A program made the position numbers and the translations under genes. From NCBI GenBank assembly GCA_964497585.1, contig CAZCDS010000013.1, forward strand, positions 58,367 to 122,366: a stretch of DNA of 64,000 nucleotides. Reading direction: 5' to 3'. Positions within the stretch are counted from its first letter, which is position 1. The number at the start of each line of letters is the position of its first letter. The notes beneath the pieces were generated by a model that worked only from the letters and a program-made list of their open reading frames with translations, made no database searches and was not told where the DNA came from. Of this stretch, positions 8,714 through 16,010 are shown one piece after another. This DNA comes from CAZCDS01 sp964497585. Lineage in GTDB: Bacteria; Desulfobacterota; Desulfomonilia; Desulfomonilales; Desulfomonilaceae.

Positions 8714-9190
8714 ATGTTTGACCTGATTCCATGGAGGCGACGCGATGTGGATACGGCTTCGGAAAGGTCCCCCCTGGACCTCCGGAGAGAAATGGACAAC
8801 CTCTTTGACCGCTTCTTTGGGGACCTGGGGTGGCCCGAACGGGGACTATCGAGATCATTTTCCCCGGCCTTCGACCTTTCAGAGAACGATGACGAGTTCG
8901 TGATCAAAGCAGAACTCCCTGGGGTCGACCCGAAGGAAGTAGACATCAACCTCACGGGTAATCTTCTTACCATCAGGGGTGAGAAGAAAGACGAAAGGGA
9001 AGAAAAAAGAGAGAACTACCACAGGGTGGAACGGTCCTACGGGAGCTTTTCGAGGTCTTTTCAACTCCCCTGCGAGGTTCAGAAAGACAAGGTGACTGCA
9101 AAGTACAAAGACGGAGTGCTGGACCTGAGGCTTCCGAAAGCGGAGGAAGCCAAGAAGAAATCGTTCAAGATTGAGGTGAAACAGGGATAA
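8714..9190 (+). CDS. Small heat shock protein, Hsp20 family (first of three)
   Basis: An ATP-independent holdase of 158 residues. The alpha-crystallin domain spans about residues 50-150: PAFDLSENDDEFVIKAELPG, VDINLTGNLLTIRGEKK, ERSYGSFSRSFQLP and KYKDGVLDLRLPK, with the short I-X-V tail (KIEVKQG). The N-terminus (MFDLIPWRRR...LFDRFFGDLGW) is the usual oligomerisation arm. AGGAGG precedes ATG 8714. It heads a run of three tandem sHSP genes on the same strand. Confidence 0.92.
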   Translation: MFDLIPWRRRDVDTASERSPLDLRREMDNLFDRFFGDLGWPERGLSRSFSPAFDLSENDDEFVIKAELPGVDPKEVDINLTGNLLTIRGEKKDEREEKRENYHRVERSYGSFSRSFQLPCEVQKDKVTAKYKDGVLDLRLPKAEEAKKKSFKIEVKQG

Positions 9191-9256
9191 TCGAAGACCG
9201 GCCTGCAAATGGGAAGCGAACACGGACTGCGAAGTGCAGGGAAAGGAGGAGCCGAA

Positions 9257-9718
9257 ATGTTTGATTGGGGCGTGAGGAGAGATTCTCTGTGGGATGAATT
9301 CAGGCGCATTCAAAGAGGTCTCGACGATCTGGCGCGTCACATGGGTGGCGCGGCACGATCTCCTCTTGAACCGTGGATCAGAACCGCCCGCATTTTTCCA
9401 CTGCTCAATGTGGTGAAGGCGGACAACTCGTTCGTGGTCACTGCCGAGATTCCAGGCATGGACACGGGGGATCTGGATATCGAGGTGGAGGGTGACACCC
9501 TCACCCTCAAGGGAGAGCGAAAACCGGAGCAACTCGGAGACGATGTCAGCTATCACCGGAGAGAGAGGGCTTCCGGAACCTTTCAGAGGAGTTTGACTCT
9601 GCCGAGCAATGTTGAGTCGGAAGAAGTGAAGGCCAACTATGCGGACGGAGTTCTGACCATTACTCTCCCCCTGGCAAAAGCCGCGCGGCCCAAGCAGATT
9701 TCCATCACTACAGGATGA
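9257..9718 (+). CDS. Small heat shock protein, Hsp20 family (second of three)
   Basis: 153 residues. The alpha-crystallin domain covers about 50-150 with PLLNVVKADNSFVVTAEIPG, DIEVEGDTLTLKGERK, RERASGTFQRSLTLPSNV and NYADGVLTITLPLAK, ending in the I-X-I motif ISITTG. I use ATG 9257, which has AAAGGAGGAG ahead of it, rather than the upstream in-frame ATG at 9209. The N-terminal arm differs from the first copy, so the three copies are old paralogues rather than a recent duplication. Confidence 0.92.
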   Translation: MFDWGVRRDSLWDEFRRIQRGLDDLARHMGGAARSPLEPWIRTARIFPLLNVVKADNSFVVTAEIPGMDTGDLDIEVEGDTLTLKGERKPEQLGDDVSYHRRERASGTFQRSLTLPSNVESEEVKANYADGVLTITLPLAKAARPKQISITTG

Positions 9719-9745
9719 GCAGACTGAGGAACGAGGTGTAGAGAA

Positions 9746-10147
9746 ATGACGGACCAGGAACTCCAGGTTGCCGACAAGCAGGAGATTACTCCGGAAGGAG
9801 GAGAGTTGACCCGTGCGGGGATCTATTTCACCCCCGCGGTCGACATTTGCGAGACGGCCAAGGAACTCATCATTTTCGCGGATATGCCCGGAGTGAAACC
9901 GGATGGCGTCGACATAGAACTCAAAGATGGCATCCTTTCCATCGAAGGGAAAGTCCCGGATGAACAACAGGCCGAAGAAAGCCTGCTGTCGGAGTACAGG
10001 AAAGGGAGTTATTTCCGAAGCTTCCGGGTAACCGACACGGTAAATGCCGACAAGATCGCGGCATCTATGGCCAACGGCGTTTTGAAGGTGACGTTGCCCA
10101 AGGCTGAGAAAGCCATGCCGAAGAAGATCGAGATCTCCGCCGGTTGA
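9746..10147 (+). CDS. Small heat shock protein, Hsp20 family (third of three)
   Basis: 133 residues, the shortest of the three. Its alpha-crystallin domain begins almost at once (YFTPAVDICETAKELIIFAD, MPGVKPDGVDIELKDGILSI, YFRSFRVTDTVNADKIAASM, ANGVLKVTLPKAEKA) and ends with I-E-I-S. The N-terminal arm is replaced by a short acidic segment, as in class B partner sHSPs that co-assemble with a class A protein. It begins 27 bases after the second gene, so all three are probably co-transcribed. Confidence 0.9.
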   Translation: MTDQELQVADKQEITPEGGELTRAGIYFTPAVDICETAKELIIFADMPGVKPDGVDIELKDGILSIEGKVPDEQQAEESLLSEYRKGSYFRSFRVTDTVNADKIAASMANGVLKVTLPKAEKAMPKKIEISAG

Positions 10148-10492
10148 CACGGGGGAGCGGGCATGAGACAGGCTTCACCGCTGGGCGCCGCGGACTTCGA
10201 CGGGAAGTCCCGGAGCCATCGGTGGACCTGTTGTTCCGCTTGGCTTCGTCACGACAAGCGGTTTCTCCAATTGTCTTGTGCGGGAGATCCGAAGATGCGA
10301 GTATGAAACCTAAGGAGAGCCCAGCGTAATGATGCGCGGACCAAGGCTGGAGTCGAGCCGGAGAGAGCGTCTGCAGACTTGCCGACGCCTTTTAGGATAG
10401 TCTAGGGGAGGCGTGCTCCCGTCTTAAGCATTCTGAGGCGCTCTGAAGGGAGACGTCGGACGGCATGGTTCGTATACAGGCGATCGAACCCA
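10148..10492. other. Gap between the Hsp20 cluster and the J-domain gene
   Basis: About 345 bases. I see no convincing gene, hairpin or promoter. The frame of the J-domain gene is open from 10406 but offers no better start. Confidence 0.3.
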
Positions 10493-11065
10493 TTGCGGCA
10501 GCCGAGATACGGAGACTGGCCTGAAGATACCGTCCACGGGCTCCTGCGTCGGTTGCTCGAAGACTTGCTGGGAGGCCCGAGGAGTGTGGGCGCGTCTGTC
10601 GCCGCGTGCAGACGATACGGCCGATTCGTCCGACAGGGTCTCCTGCCTGGCGGGCTCTGTGAAGAGTGCTTCACACGGGCCGCTTCGGGAACGTCCCGAG
10701 GTTCTAACATTCCCTGCAATCAATGCGGGATCAGGTTTTCCGAAAACTTGATCCAAGACGGCCTTTGTAACAATTGCCGCTCTGCTTATGGGTCTGGCTC
10801 GCACCGTACGAGCGGCCGAGACCGCCGGCCCCGTTCATCTCGTTCGGATTCCGTGTTGAGAAAAGCCTACGAAGTTCTCGGAGCCGATGAGACAGCTTCC
10901 GATGAGGTAATAAAGGGGCAATACCGAAAACTGGCAAAAGAATGCCATGCCGACTGCCTTCCCCAGGGACTGTCCGGTGAGTGTATCCGAGAGGCCAACG
11001 AGAGATTTCACCGCCTTCAGGCGGCCTATGAAAGGATAATGGATTCGCGTAATAGGTCGAAATAA
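10493..11065 (+). CDS. Zinc-ribbon / J-domain protein with HAD in place of HPD
   Basis: 190 residues. The middle has three CxxC pairs (GLCEECF, IPCNQCGIRF, GLCNNCRSAY) that look like one or two zinc ribbons. The C-terminal 70 residues are a J-domain of the DjlA/TerB-associated kind: YEVLGADETASDEVIKGQYR, then KECHADCLPQGL and ANERFHRLQAAYERI. The HPD motif that stimulates DnaK ATPase reads H-A-D (CAT GCC GAC), so canonical co-chaperone activity is doubtful. The TTG start has no clear ribosome site, and the N-terminal 40 residues are uncertain. It sits just after the sHSP genes. Confidence 0.65.
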   Translation: MRQPRYGDWPEDTVHGLLRRLLEDLLGGPRSVGASVAACRRYGRFVRQGLLPGGLCEECFTRAASGTSRGSNIPCNQCGIRFSENLIQDGLCNNCRSAYGSGSHRTSGRDRRPRSSRSDSVLRKAYEVLGADETASDEVIKGQYRKLAKECHADCLPQGLSGECIREANERFHRLQAAYERIMDSRNRSK

Positions 11066-11387
11066 CCCGGACCTGAGAAACGGCAATCAATTGCTCGAGC
11101 GAATACGCTGCCTGTTGCAGACCGTTTCCAGTCAGGACGACCTTCTCTGTCTGCTTTCCCCTTTATAAGCGTGCGCAAAGAGTGATCCTGCGCATCCAAT
11201 GGGCCGGAACCAGATATTTCGAGGCTTGATTCGGGCCCTTCTGCTCGATTCGGATTGCGCCTCTTTACACTCCGTGCGAGAATGTTATGTGGGGGTATGA
11301 TCTCGTTCTGTCGCTTTCCCGAATCGCCCCAAACCATCATATCGGTATGGAATGGGTGGCACTTCGTATGTGCCGTGAGGAGACGCT
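11066..11387. other. Gap before the cNMP-kinase gene
   Basis: About 320 bases with no recognisable gene, relic or strong promoter. GAGGAGAC just before 11388 is the ribosome binding site of the next gene. Confidence 0.3.
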
Positions 11388-12818
11388 ATGACTTCCACCA
11401 ACGTAATCCACGGAGCGCGGGAAATTTCCCAGGAAGAATATCAAGCGTTCTTGAACTCTTCGGTTGTGGAAACGCTCTCGGAGCACGCCAGGATGGCGCT
11501 TCTCTCATCCATGCATCACAAGCATATCCCTGCGGGCCAGAGATTCATTAGCCAGGGGGACGAAGGGAGCGAGTTCTTCATCATCAGGGACGGTGAATGC
11601 TTCGTGACCATAGAGGTCGACGGAACCAACCGTGTCGTGGGCCGTCTCGGTCCCGGGGATGTTGTCGGCGAAATGGCCGCTCTCACCGGCGAGAAGCGCA
11701 ACGCCAACGTTGACGCTGAGACCGACATGGTCCTCTGGGCCATCACGCGTCCTGTCTTCGACAGCGTGTGCGAGCGGTTCCCCCGGATCCGGGAATTGCT
11801 GACCCGGATCGTCTCAGACCGGCTTTCCAGATCACTCTTCATAGCGGACCGAACCGTGGGGAAATATACGGTTCAGAGGGCTATTGGGACAGGTGGCTGC
11901 AGCGTTGTGTATCACGGAAGGCATAGCACCCTGGATATTCCGGTGGCCGTGAAGATGTTGAAACATCACCTAGCCATGCAACCGGACTTCGTCGAGAGAT
12001 TTCGCAACGAAGCGAAGATCATCGCCAAGCTCAATCATGAGAACATCGTCAAGGTGTTCGACATCGAGGAAATGTTCAGGACTTTCTTCATCGTCATGGA
12101 GTTCGTGGACGGTGAATCGCTTAGTGCGGTCCTCCGCAAGCAAGGGAAGCTCCCCCTCCCCAGGGCGGTGGACTACCTCCTTCAAATCTGCCGGGGACTG
12201 CTTCACGCGCATGAGGCGGGCATCGTGCACAGTGACGTGAAACCCGGCAATGTTATCGTGCAGCACGGAGACCGGGTGAAGATCATCGATTTCGGCTTCT
12301 CCGCGCCCGTGGGCAGTCAGGACCAATTTGTTGGCGGAACGGATCTGTACGTAAGTCCCGAGCACATCCAGCGGCGGCCCTTGGACGAACGATCCGATAT
12401 CTATTCACTCGGCTTGACCGCGTACGAGATGCTGACCGGAGTGCGCCCTTGCGATGAGTATGAGAAGTACGGCATCCTCAACTGGCACTTAGAACAGGAC
12501 GTCAAGGACCCGAGAAAGGTGGGTACCGGCCTTCCCGGCGAATTGGCCGAATTTGTGATGCGCGCTTCACGGAGGGATCCCGATCTGCGCTATGCAGACC
12601 TGAAGCAAGTCCTCTCCGATCTCGAGCCTGTGGCCCGAAGAGTTGGGGTTCGTACGCGCACCGTCGAGACAGAGCAACACAACATGATGGGTCTCTTTCT
12701 TCTCTACCGCGACGAGCAGCAAGAGACGATGCAGAGGCTGGTTCAGTCATTCAGCCGGGAGTTGGGTAAGGTCGGGGCGCGCCTCTGGGCAACGGAGATC
12801 AAAAATCTGATTCGATGA
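11388..12818 (+). CDS. Cyclic-nucleotide-binding domain fused to a Ser/Thr protein kinase
   Basis: 476 residues. Residues about 25-145 form a cNMP-binding (CRP/PKA-R type) domain with FISQGDEGSEFFIIRDGE and the phosphate-binding cassette VGEMAALTGEKRNANV, including its Arg at 104. A Hanks-type kinase follows (about 158-425): glycine loop GTGGCSVVY 167-175, VAVK Lys 189, catalytic loop HSDVKPGN 281-288 (the usual HRD is HSD), DFG 301-303, GTDLYVSPEHIQ activation segment. No membrane helix is seen, so it is cytoplasmic. The order suggests that cAMP, cGMP or a dinucleotide gates the kinase in cis. The last 60 residues match nothing I know. Confidence 0.9.
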   Translation: MTSTNVIHGAREISQEEYQAFLNSSVVETLSEHARMALLSSMHHKHIPAGQRFISQGDEGSEFFIIRDGECFVTIEVDGTNRVVGRLGPGDVVGEMAALTGEKRNANVDAETDMVLWAITRPVFDSVCERFPRIRELLTRIVSDRLSRSLFIADRTVGKYTVQRAIGTGGCSVVYHGRHSTLDIPVAVKMLKHHLAMQPDFVERFRNEAKIIAKLNHENIVKVFDIEEMFRTFFIVMEFVDGESLSAVLRKQGKLPLPRAVDYLLQICRGLLHAHEAGIVHSDVKPGNVIVQHGDRVKIIDFGFSAPVGSQDQFVGGTDLYVSPEHIQRRPLDERSDIYSLGLTAYEMLTGVRPCDEYEKYGILNWHLEQDVKDPRKVGTGLPGELAEFVMRASRRDPDLRYADLKQVLSDLEPVARRVGVRTRTVETEQHNMMGLFLLYRDEQQETMQRLVQSFSRELGKVGARLWATEIKNLIR

Positions 12819-13197
12819 TCAACCGACCTGGGACCGCAATCAAAGAGGCTCTCGCGTTGAAAGAGTCGTGATTCCGGATTTGAAGCAAGGGTAGCGCATC
12901 GCGGTTATACTGCATTGTGCAAATCATCCCCAGGATAATGGCTGCAAACTGCAACTATCTCCTGCCCAGGCAATTTTTTGCTGATGAATTTTAATCTAAT
13001 AATTCCAAACTCCTACATCCGACCACGATATTGGCACACAAATTGCCCTCAAGTTTGATGGACGGTGCACGCCAACTTGCCCGTTCCTGGACATAAAGGC
13101 CGGATTGCACGGGTCTTCAATACCTGTCGACGCGTCGGCCGGGGACAGGGGCGGAGAAATGGTTCTTTTGGCGCCCGTCAGACAAAGGAGGAAACAG
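12819..13197. other. Regulatory region upstream of the ORP-like operon
   Basis: About 380 bases, AT-richer than its surroundings between 12900 and 13060. It holds the sigma-54 promoter at 13032-13046. About 90-120 bases further up lie TGCATTGTGCA (12911-12921) and GCTGCAAACTGCAAC (12941-12955), short repeats that could be enhancer sites for a sigma-54 activator. No gene is seen. Confidence 0.5.
13032..13046 (+). promoter_or_regulatory. Sigma-54 (RpoN) promoter
   Basis: TGGCAC-ACAAA-TTGC, with the invariant GG and GC at the -24 and -12 positions and the required 5-base spacer, preceded by T (YTGGCAC). It lies about 150 bases before the first gene of the six-gene NifX/MinD-ferredoxin operon and points into it. 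Confidence 0.75.
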
Positions 13198-13425
13198 ATG
13201 CCGCGATTCAATCGAATACGAGCGATAGGTGAAGGGCCAGGATCGGCGTGGGGCCTGAGCCTTCGTCCGCGGCTGGCGGAACGAGTCAGAGGGATTTCCC
13301 GTGCATTCGGCCGGGGAATGGGTCGCGGGAGACTCTCATGGGGCGGAGGCCGAGGCCGCTGCTTCGGAGGTCGAGGCGGACGATGGGGTTCATGGGGGGA
13401 AAGAAATTCTTTCCGTACCCTATGA
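13198..13425 (+). CDS. Small Gly/Arg-rich protein (DUF5320-like)
   Basis: 75 residues starting at ATG 13198, which has a strong AAAGGAGG site 8 bases upstream. It begins MPRFNRIRAIGEGPGSAWGL and then has Gly/Arg runs such as GRGMGRGRLSWGGGRGR and GGRGGRWG. This layout (MPxxDxTGPxGxGPxTGxG, then G/R/F-rich) resembles the DUF5320 proteins that commonly precede NifX-like and MinD-ferredoxin genes in anaerobes. The match is loose: the usual TGPMG pattern is degraded, so drift or a frameshift is possible. It is the first gene behind the sigma-54 promoter. Confidence 0.55.
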   Translation: MPRFNRIRAIGEGPGSAWGLSLRPRLAERVRGISRAFGRGMGRGRLSWGGGRGRCFGGRGGRWGSWGERNSFRTL

Positions 13426-13748
13426 TTCTGAGAGATGGGCCCTGAGGGGTTGCAAGTGGGCCCTCTCATCAGTTCGCTGCGAAATGGCGGCGAGGAACTC
13501 ACGCCCCCGGAAATGGCAAATGGAGAAACAGCAGCTGTTCACGCGGTTGACAAGAGGCCGAGGATGCACCCCCAGGACCCCGGGGAGGTGGGTAGGCTGC
13601 GAGGATCCCTTTAATTCTCGGCCTCATTTTTCATCACGGCTTGGCGAAAGTCCGTCTCTCCCGAAGAGCCGGGTGAAGGAAACCGCGTGGATGACCGCAC
13701 GTAACAATAGAGTTCAGAACAGAACGTGAAAGAGGAAAGGAAACCAAT
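13426..13748. other. Gap inside the ORP-like operon
   Basis: About 320 bases between the small Gly/Arg-rich gene and the first NifX-like gene. Several overlapping frames are open, but none has a ribosome site or a recognisable product. GAAAGAGGAAAGG just before 13749 is the next gene's ribosome binding site. Confidence 0.3.
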
Positions 13749-14156
13749 ATGAAGTGGAAAGTAGCAGTACCATCCATGCACCCTGGCGGACTTGATTCAC
13801 CCAGGTCAGGCCATTTCGGGCATTGTGACGTTTTTACCCTTGTCCACATTGACGATGGCAAGATCCTGGAAGTCTCCGTTGTGCACAATCCACCCCATAT
13901 GCAGGGAGGATGCCAGGCGCCGGTCGACCTTCTCCACAGCAACGGAGCGGATGCGATCATCGTCGGGGGCATAGGCATGAGGCCCCTGATGGGGTTCAGG
14001 CAAATGGGAATCGATGTGTACTACGGACCGGAAGGAGACACCGTCGGCAAAGTCGTGGACTACCTTCTGGAGGGAAAGCTTCAACCCATCGGTGACCACC
14101 AGACATGCGGAGGCGGCGGCGGATTCCGCCAGATGAGATCCGGGAGGGATTTATGA
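13749..14156 (+). CDS. NifX/NifB-C-terminal-like (dinitrogenase iron-molybdenum cofactor family) protein
   Basis: 135 residues of the Nitro_FeMo-Co fold, small proteins that hold or carry molybdenum- or iron-containing clusters. Recognisable parts are MKWKVAVPSMHPGGLDSPRS, the ferredoxin-like core with PVDLLHSNGADAIIVGGIGM, and DVYYGPEGDTVGKVVDYLL. The tail HQTCGGGGGF contributes a Cys; another Cys sits in HMQGGCQAPVD and one in HFGHCDVF, possible metal ligands. Its stop overlaps the start of the next gene (ATGA). No nitrogenase genes are present, so a role like ORP is more likely than nitrogen fixation. Confidence 0.85.
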   Translation: MKWKVAVPSMHPGGLDSPRSGHFGHCDVFTLVHIDDGKILEVSVVHNPPHMQGGCQAPVDLLHSNGADAIIVGGIGMRPLMGFRQMGIDVYYGPEGDTVGKVVDYLLEGKLQPIGDHQTCGGGGGFRQMRSGRDL

Positions 14157-14512
14157 AAATAGCGATAACGGCCAAGGGCCGAGACATTGATGCAGAGATG
14201 GATCCCCGATTCGGCCGGGCCCGATTCATCCTGATAGTGGACGAGAACGGCGCGGTCCTGGAGAGCCTCGACAATGCGAGCAATGTCAACGCGATGAGAG
14301 GAGCAGGGATTCAGGCCGGCAAAATGCTCTCCGACAGGAAGGTCGACGTTTTGATGACCGGCTACTGTGGCCCGAATGCGTTTAGAGCCTTGAGCGCCGC
14401 GGGGATACAAGTCGTCATGGAACAGTCCGGCACGGTACGAGAAGCACTTGCCCGCTTGAAGCGGAATGAAGTGGAATATGCGGACAATCCCAATGTTCAG
14501 GCCCATTGGTAA
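14153..14512 (+). CDS. ORP-like NifX-family metal-cluster protein
   Basis: 119 residues, the length and fold of the orange protein (ORP) of Desulfovibrio, which binds a Mo-Cu sulfide cluster. It starts MKIAITAKGRDIDAEMDPRF and continues FGRARFILIVDENGAV, ASNVNAMRGAGIQAGKMLSD, MTGYCGPNAFRALSAAGIQV. ATG 14153 overlaps the previous stop by ATGA and has GGGAGGG ahead. Family membership is firm; ORP identity rests on size and operon context. Confidence 0.85.
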   Translation: MKIAITAKGRDIDAEMDPRFGRARFILIVDENGAVLESLDNASNVNAMRGAGIQAGKMLSDRKVDVLMTGYCGPNAFRALSAAGIQVVMEQSGTVREALARLKRNEVEYADNPNVQAHW

Positions 14513-14617
14513 AGCTAATACGCGTTGGAATCGTCGATCGGTGACAAGACCGAATATGCGGGCGGTCCGTAAGATCTCCTTGACGACCGATCGGAGAGAA
14601 CGGCGGTCAGAAAATTG

Positions 14618-15151
14618 ATGGCGGATTTCTCGTTTGTAAATCGGATACCATGGGCCTCCATTCTCCTCGGAGCGGGTCTAATCTTCACGGTGATTGCGGG
14701 GTGGGCCTGGTTCCTGCACAGGTCCGATCCCGAGAAAGGAACCATCGACTCGCCCGATGCAAGCGCGTACCTGACGGGCACGTGTGGCGACAGCATGAAG
14801 ATCTCTCTGGTCTTTTCGGGCGGGCGAGTGGCGGACGCGAAGTATTGGACCGATGGGTGCAGAATGAGCAGCGCGTGTGGAGCAGCCGCGGCCAAATTAG
14901 CCCTCAACAAGAGTCCTGAAGAGATAGCCGATATCGACCATATCGCCATCGAACGGCTGGTGGGCGGACTGCCCGAAGAAGATCTGCACTGCGCCACCCT
15001 GGCCGCGGGCACGCTGCAGGAAGCGCTGAAGAATTATCTGGTGGGAGATCGAGTACCAGGGGGGGCATCCCCCCAAGCTCCGCGCGGTGCCAAACCCGGG
15101 CCACTGTACCGCCTGATTTCAAAGAAAGAAACGGTTTCGAATGATTATTAG
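14618..15151 (+). CDS. Membrane-anchored IscU/NifU-N type Fe-S scaffold protein
   Basis: 177 residues. One transmembrane helix (about 11-33) is followed by a NifU_N/IscU-like domain from about residue 48 to 145. The three cluster-binding cysteines and the aspartate are all present: GTCGD (Cys56, Asp58), TDGC (Cys81) and LPEEDLHCA (Cys125). The spacings of 25 and 44 match IscU (about 26 and 43). Scaffolds of this family are normally soluble, so the N-terminal anchor is unusual. The gene overlaps the first MinD-ferredoxin ATPase by 11 bases, which suggests the scaffold and the ATPases work together in cluster assembly at the membrane. Confidence 0.8.
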   Translation: MADFSFVNRIPWASILLGAGLIFTVIAGWAWFLHRSDPEKGTIDSPDASAYLTGTCGDSMKISLVFSGGRVADAKYWTDGCRMSSACGAAAAKLALNKSPEEIADIDHIAIERLVGGLPEEDLHCATLAAGTLQEALKNYLVGDRVPGGASPQAPRGAKPGPLYRLISKKETVSNDY

Positions 15152-16010
15152 TGTAGCAAGTGGCAAAGGAGGAACAGGCAAGACCACCATAGCAACGAGT
15201 CTCGCCTCGGTCTTGGGCTCCAGGGCGCAATTGCTCGACTGCGACGTGGAAGAGCCGAATTGCCATATCCTTATGAAGCCCGACATAGAGTCCCGGGAGG
15301 TCGTCAACCTGCCTGTCCCCCGGGTGAACATGGATACGTGCACGCTCTGCGGCAAATGCGGCGAAGTGTGTCGTTTCAGCGCGATCCTGGCAATTGGCGA
15401 CACAATTTTGACTTTTCCCGAGATGTGTCACGGATGCGGCGGGTGTATGCTCCTCTGCCCGGAAAAGGCCATTAGCGAGGATTTCCGTGAACTCGGAGTT
15501 GTGGAGACCGGGAGCGCGGGTGAAGTGGAGTTCGTACAGGGCGTGCTGAGAGTTGGTGAGGCAATGTCGCCTCCACTCATCAGAGAGGTCAAGAAGCACG
15601 TTAATCCCCGTAAGATCGCGATTGTCGATGCGCCGCCGGGAGCTTCCTGTCCAGTCATCAATACGGTCATCAACACCCACTTCATTGTTCTGGTAACCGA
15701 GCCGACCCCATTCGGTTTGCACGACCTTCGTATCGCAGTCGATGCAATCTCTCCGCTTGAGATACCCTTTGGAGTCGTGTTGAACCGCTCAGACGTGGGG
15801 GATGAAGAGGCCCGGAACTACTGTCTTGAAAAGGAGATTCCGCTTCTCATGGAAATCCCTCACGATAAGGCCATTGCGGAAGGATATGCGCGAGGGGATC
15901 TCCTGATCGACTCTGCTCCACGTTACCGGGAGCCTTTCCATGGGCTTTTCAGCAAGATCGAATCATTGATCCCCAGACCGACCTCCACGGTGAAGGAGGC
16001 CGCGCTATGA
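15141..16010 (+). CDS. MinD/Mrp-type P-loop ATPase with inserted two-[4Fe-4S] ferredoxin domain (first)
   Basis: 289 residues. It begins with the deviant Walker A ASGKGGTGKTT (residues 6-16), then CDVEEPNCH. A bacterial ferredoxin insert carries two CxxCxxCxxxC motifs, CTLCGKCGEVC and CHGCGGCMLLC (about 66-110), before the rest of the MinD fold resumes (IVDAPPGASCPVI, VTEPTPFGLHDLRI, GVVLNRSD). Proteins of this type occur in pairs in the ORP operons of Desulfovibrio. It overlaps the next ATPase by 4 bases. Confidence 0.92.
   Translation: MIISVASGKGGTGKTTIATSLASVLGSRAQLLDCDVEEPNCHILMKPDIESREVVNLPVPRVNMDTCTLCGKCGEVCRFSAILAIGDTILTFPEMCHGCGGCMLLCPEKAISEDFRELGVVETGSAGEVEFVQGVLRVGEAMSPPLIREVKKHVNPRKIAIVDAPPGASCPVINTVINTHFIVLVTEPTPFGLHDLRIAVDAISPLEIPFGVVLNRSDVGDEEARNYCLEKEIPLLMEIPHDKAIAEGYARGDLLIDSAPRYREPFHGLFSKIESLIPRPTSTVKEAAL

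Noticed and set aside
8879..10150. A 423-codon minus-strand open frame across all three Hsp20 genes
   Set aside because: It is the antisense of three certain genes; its translation has no domain, and such long antisense frames are expected at this GC content.
13301..13729. A 142-codon frame overlapping the small Gly/Arg-rich gene
   Set aside because: Alternative frame of a GC-rich repetitive stretch; the frame starting at 13198 has the ribosome site.
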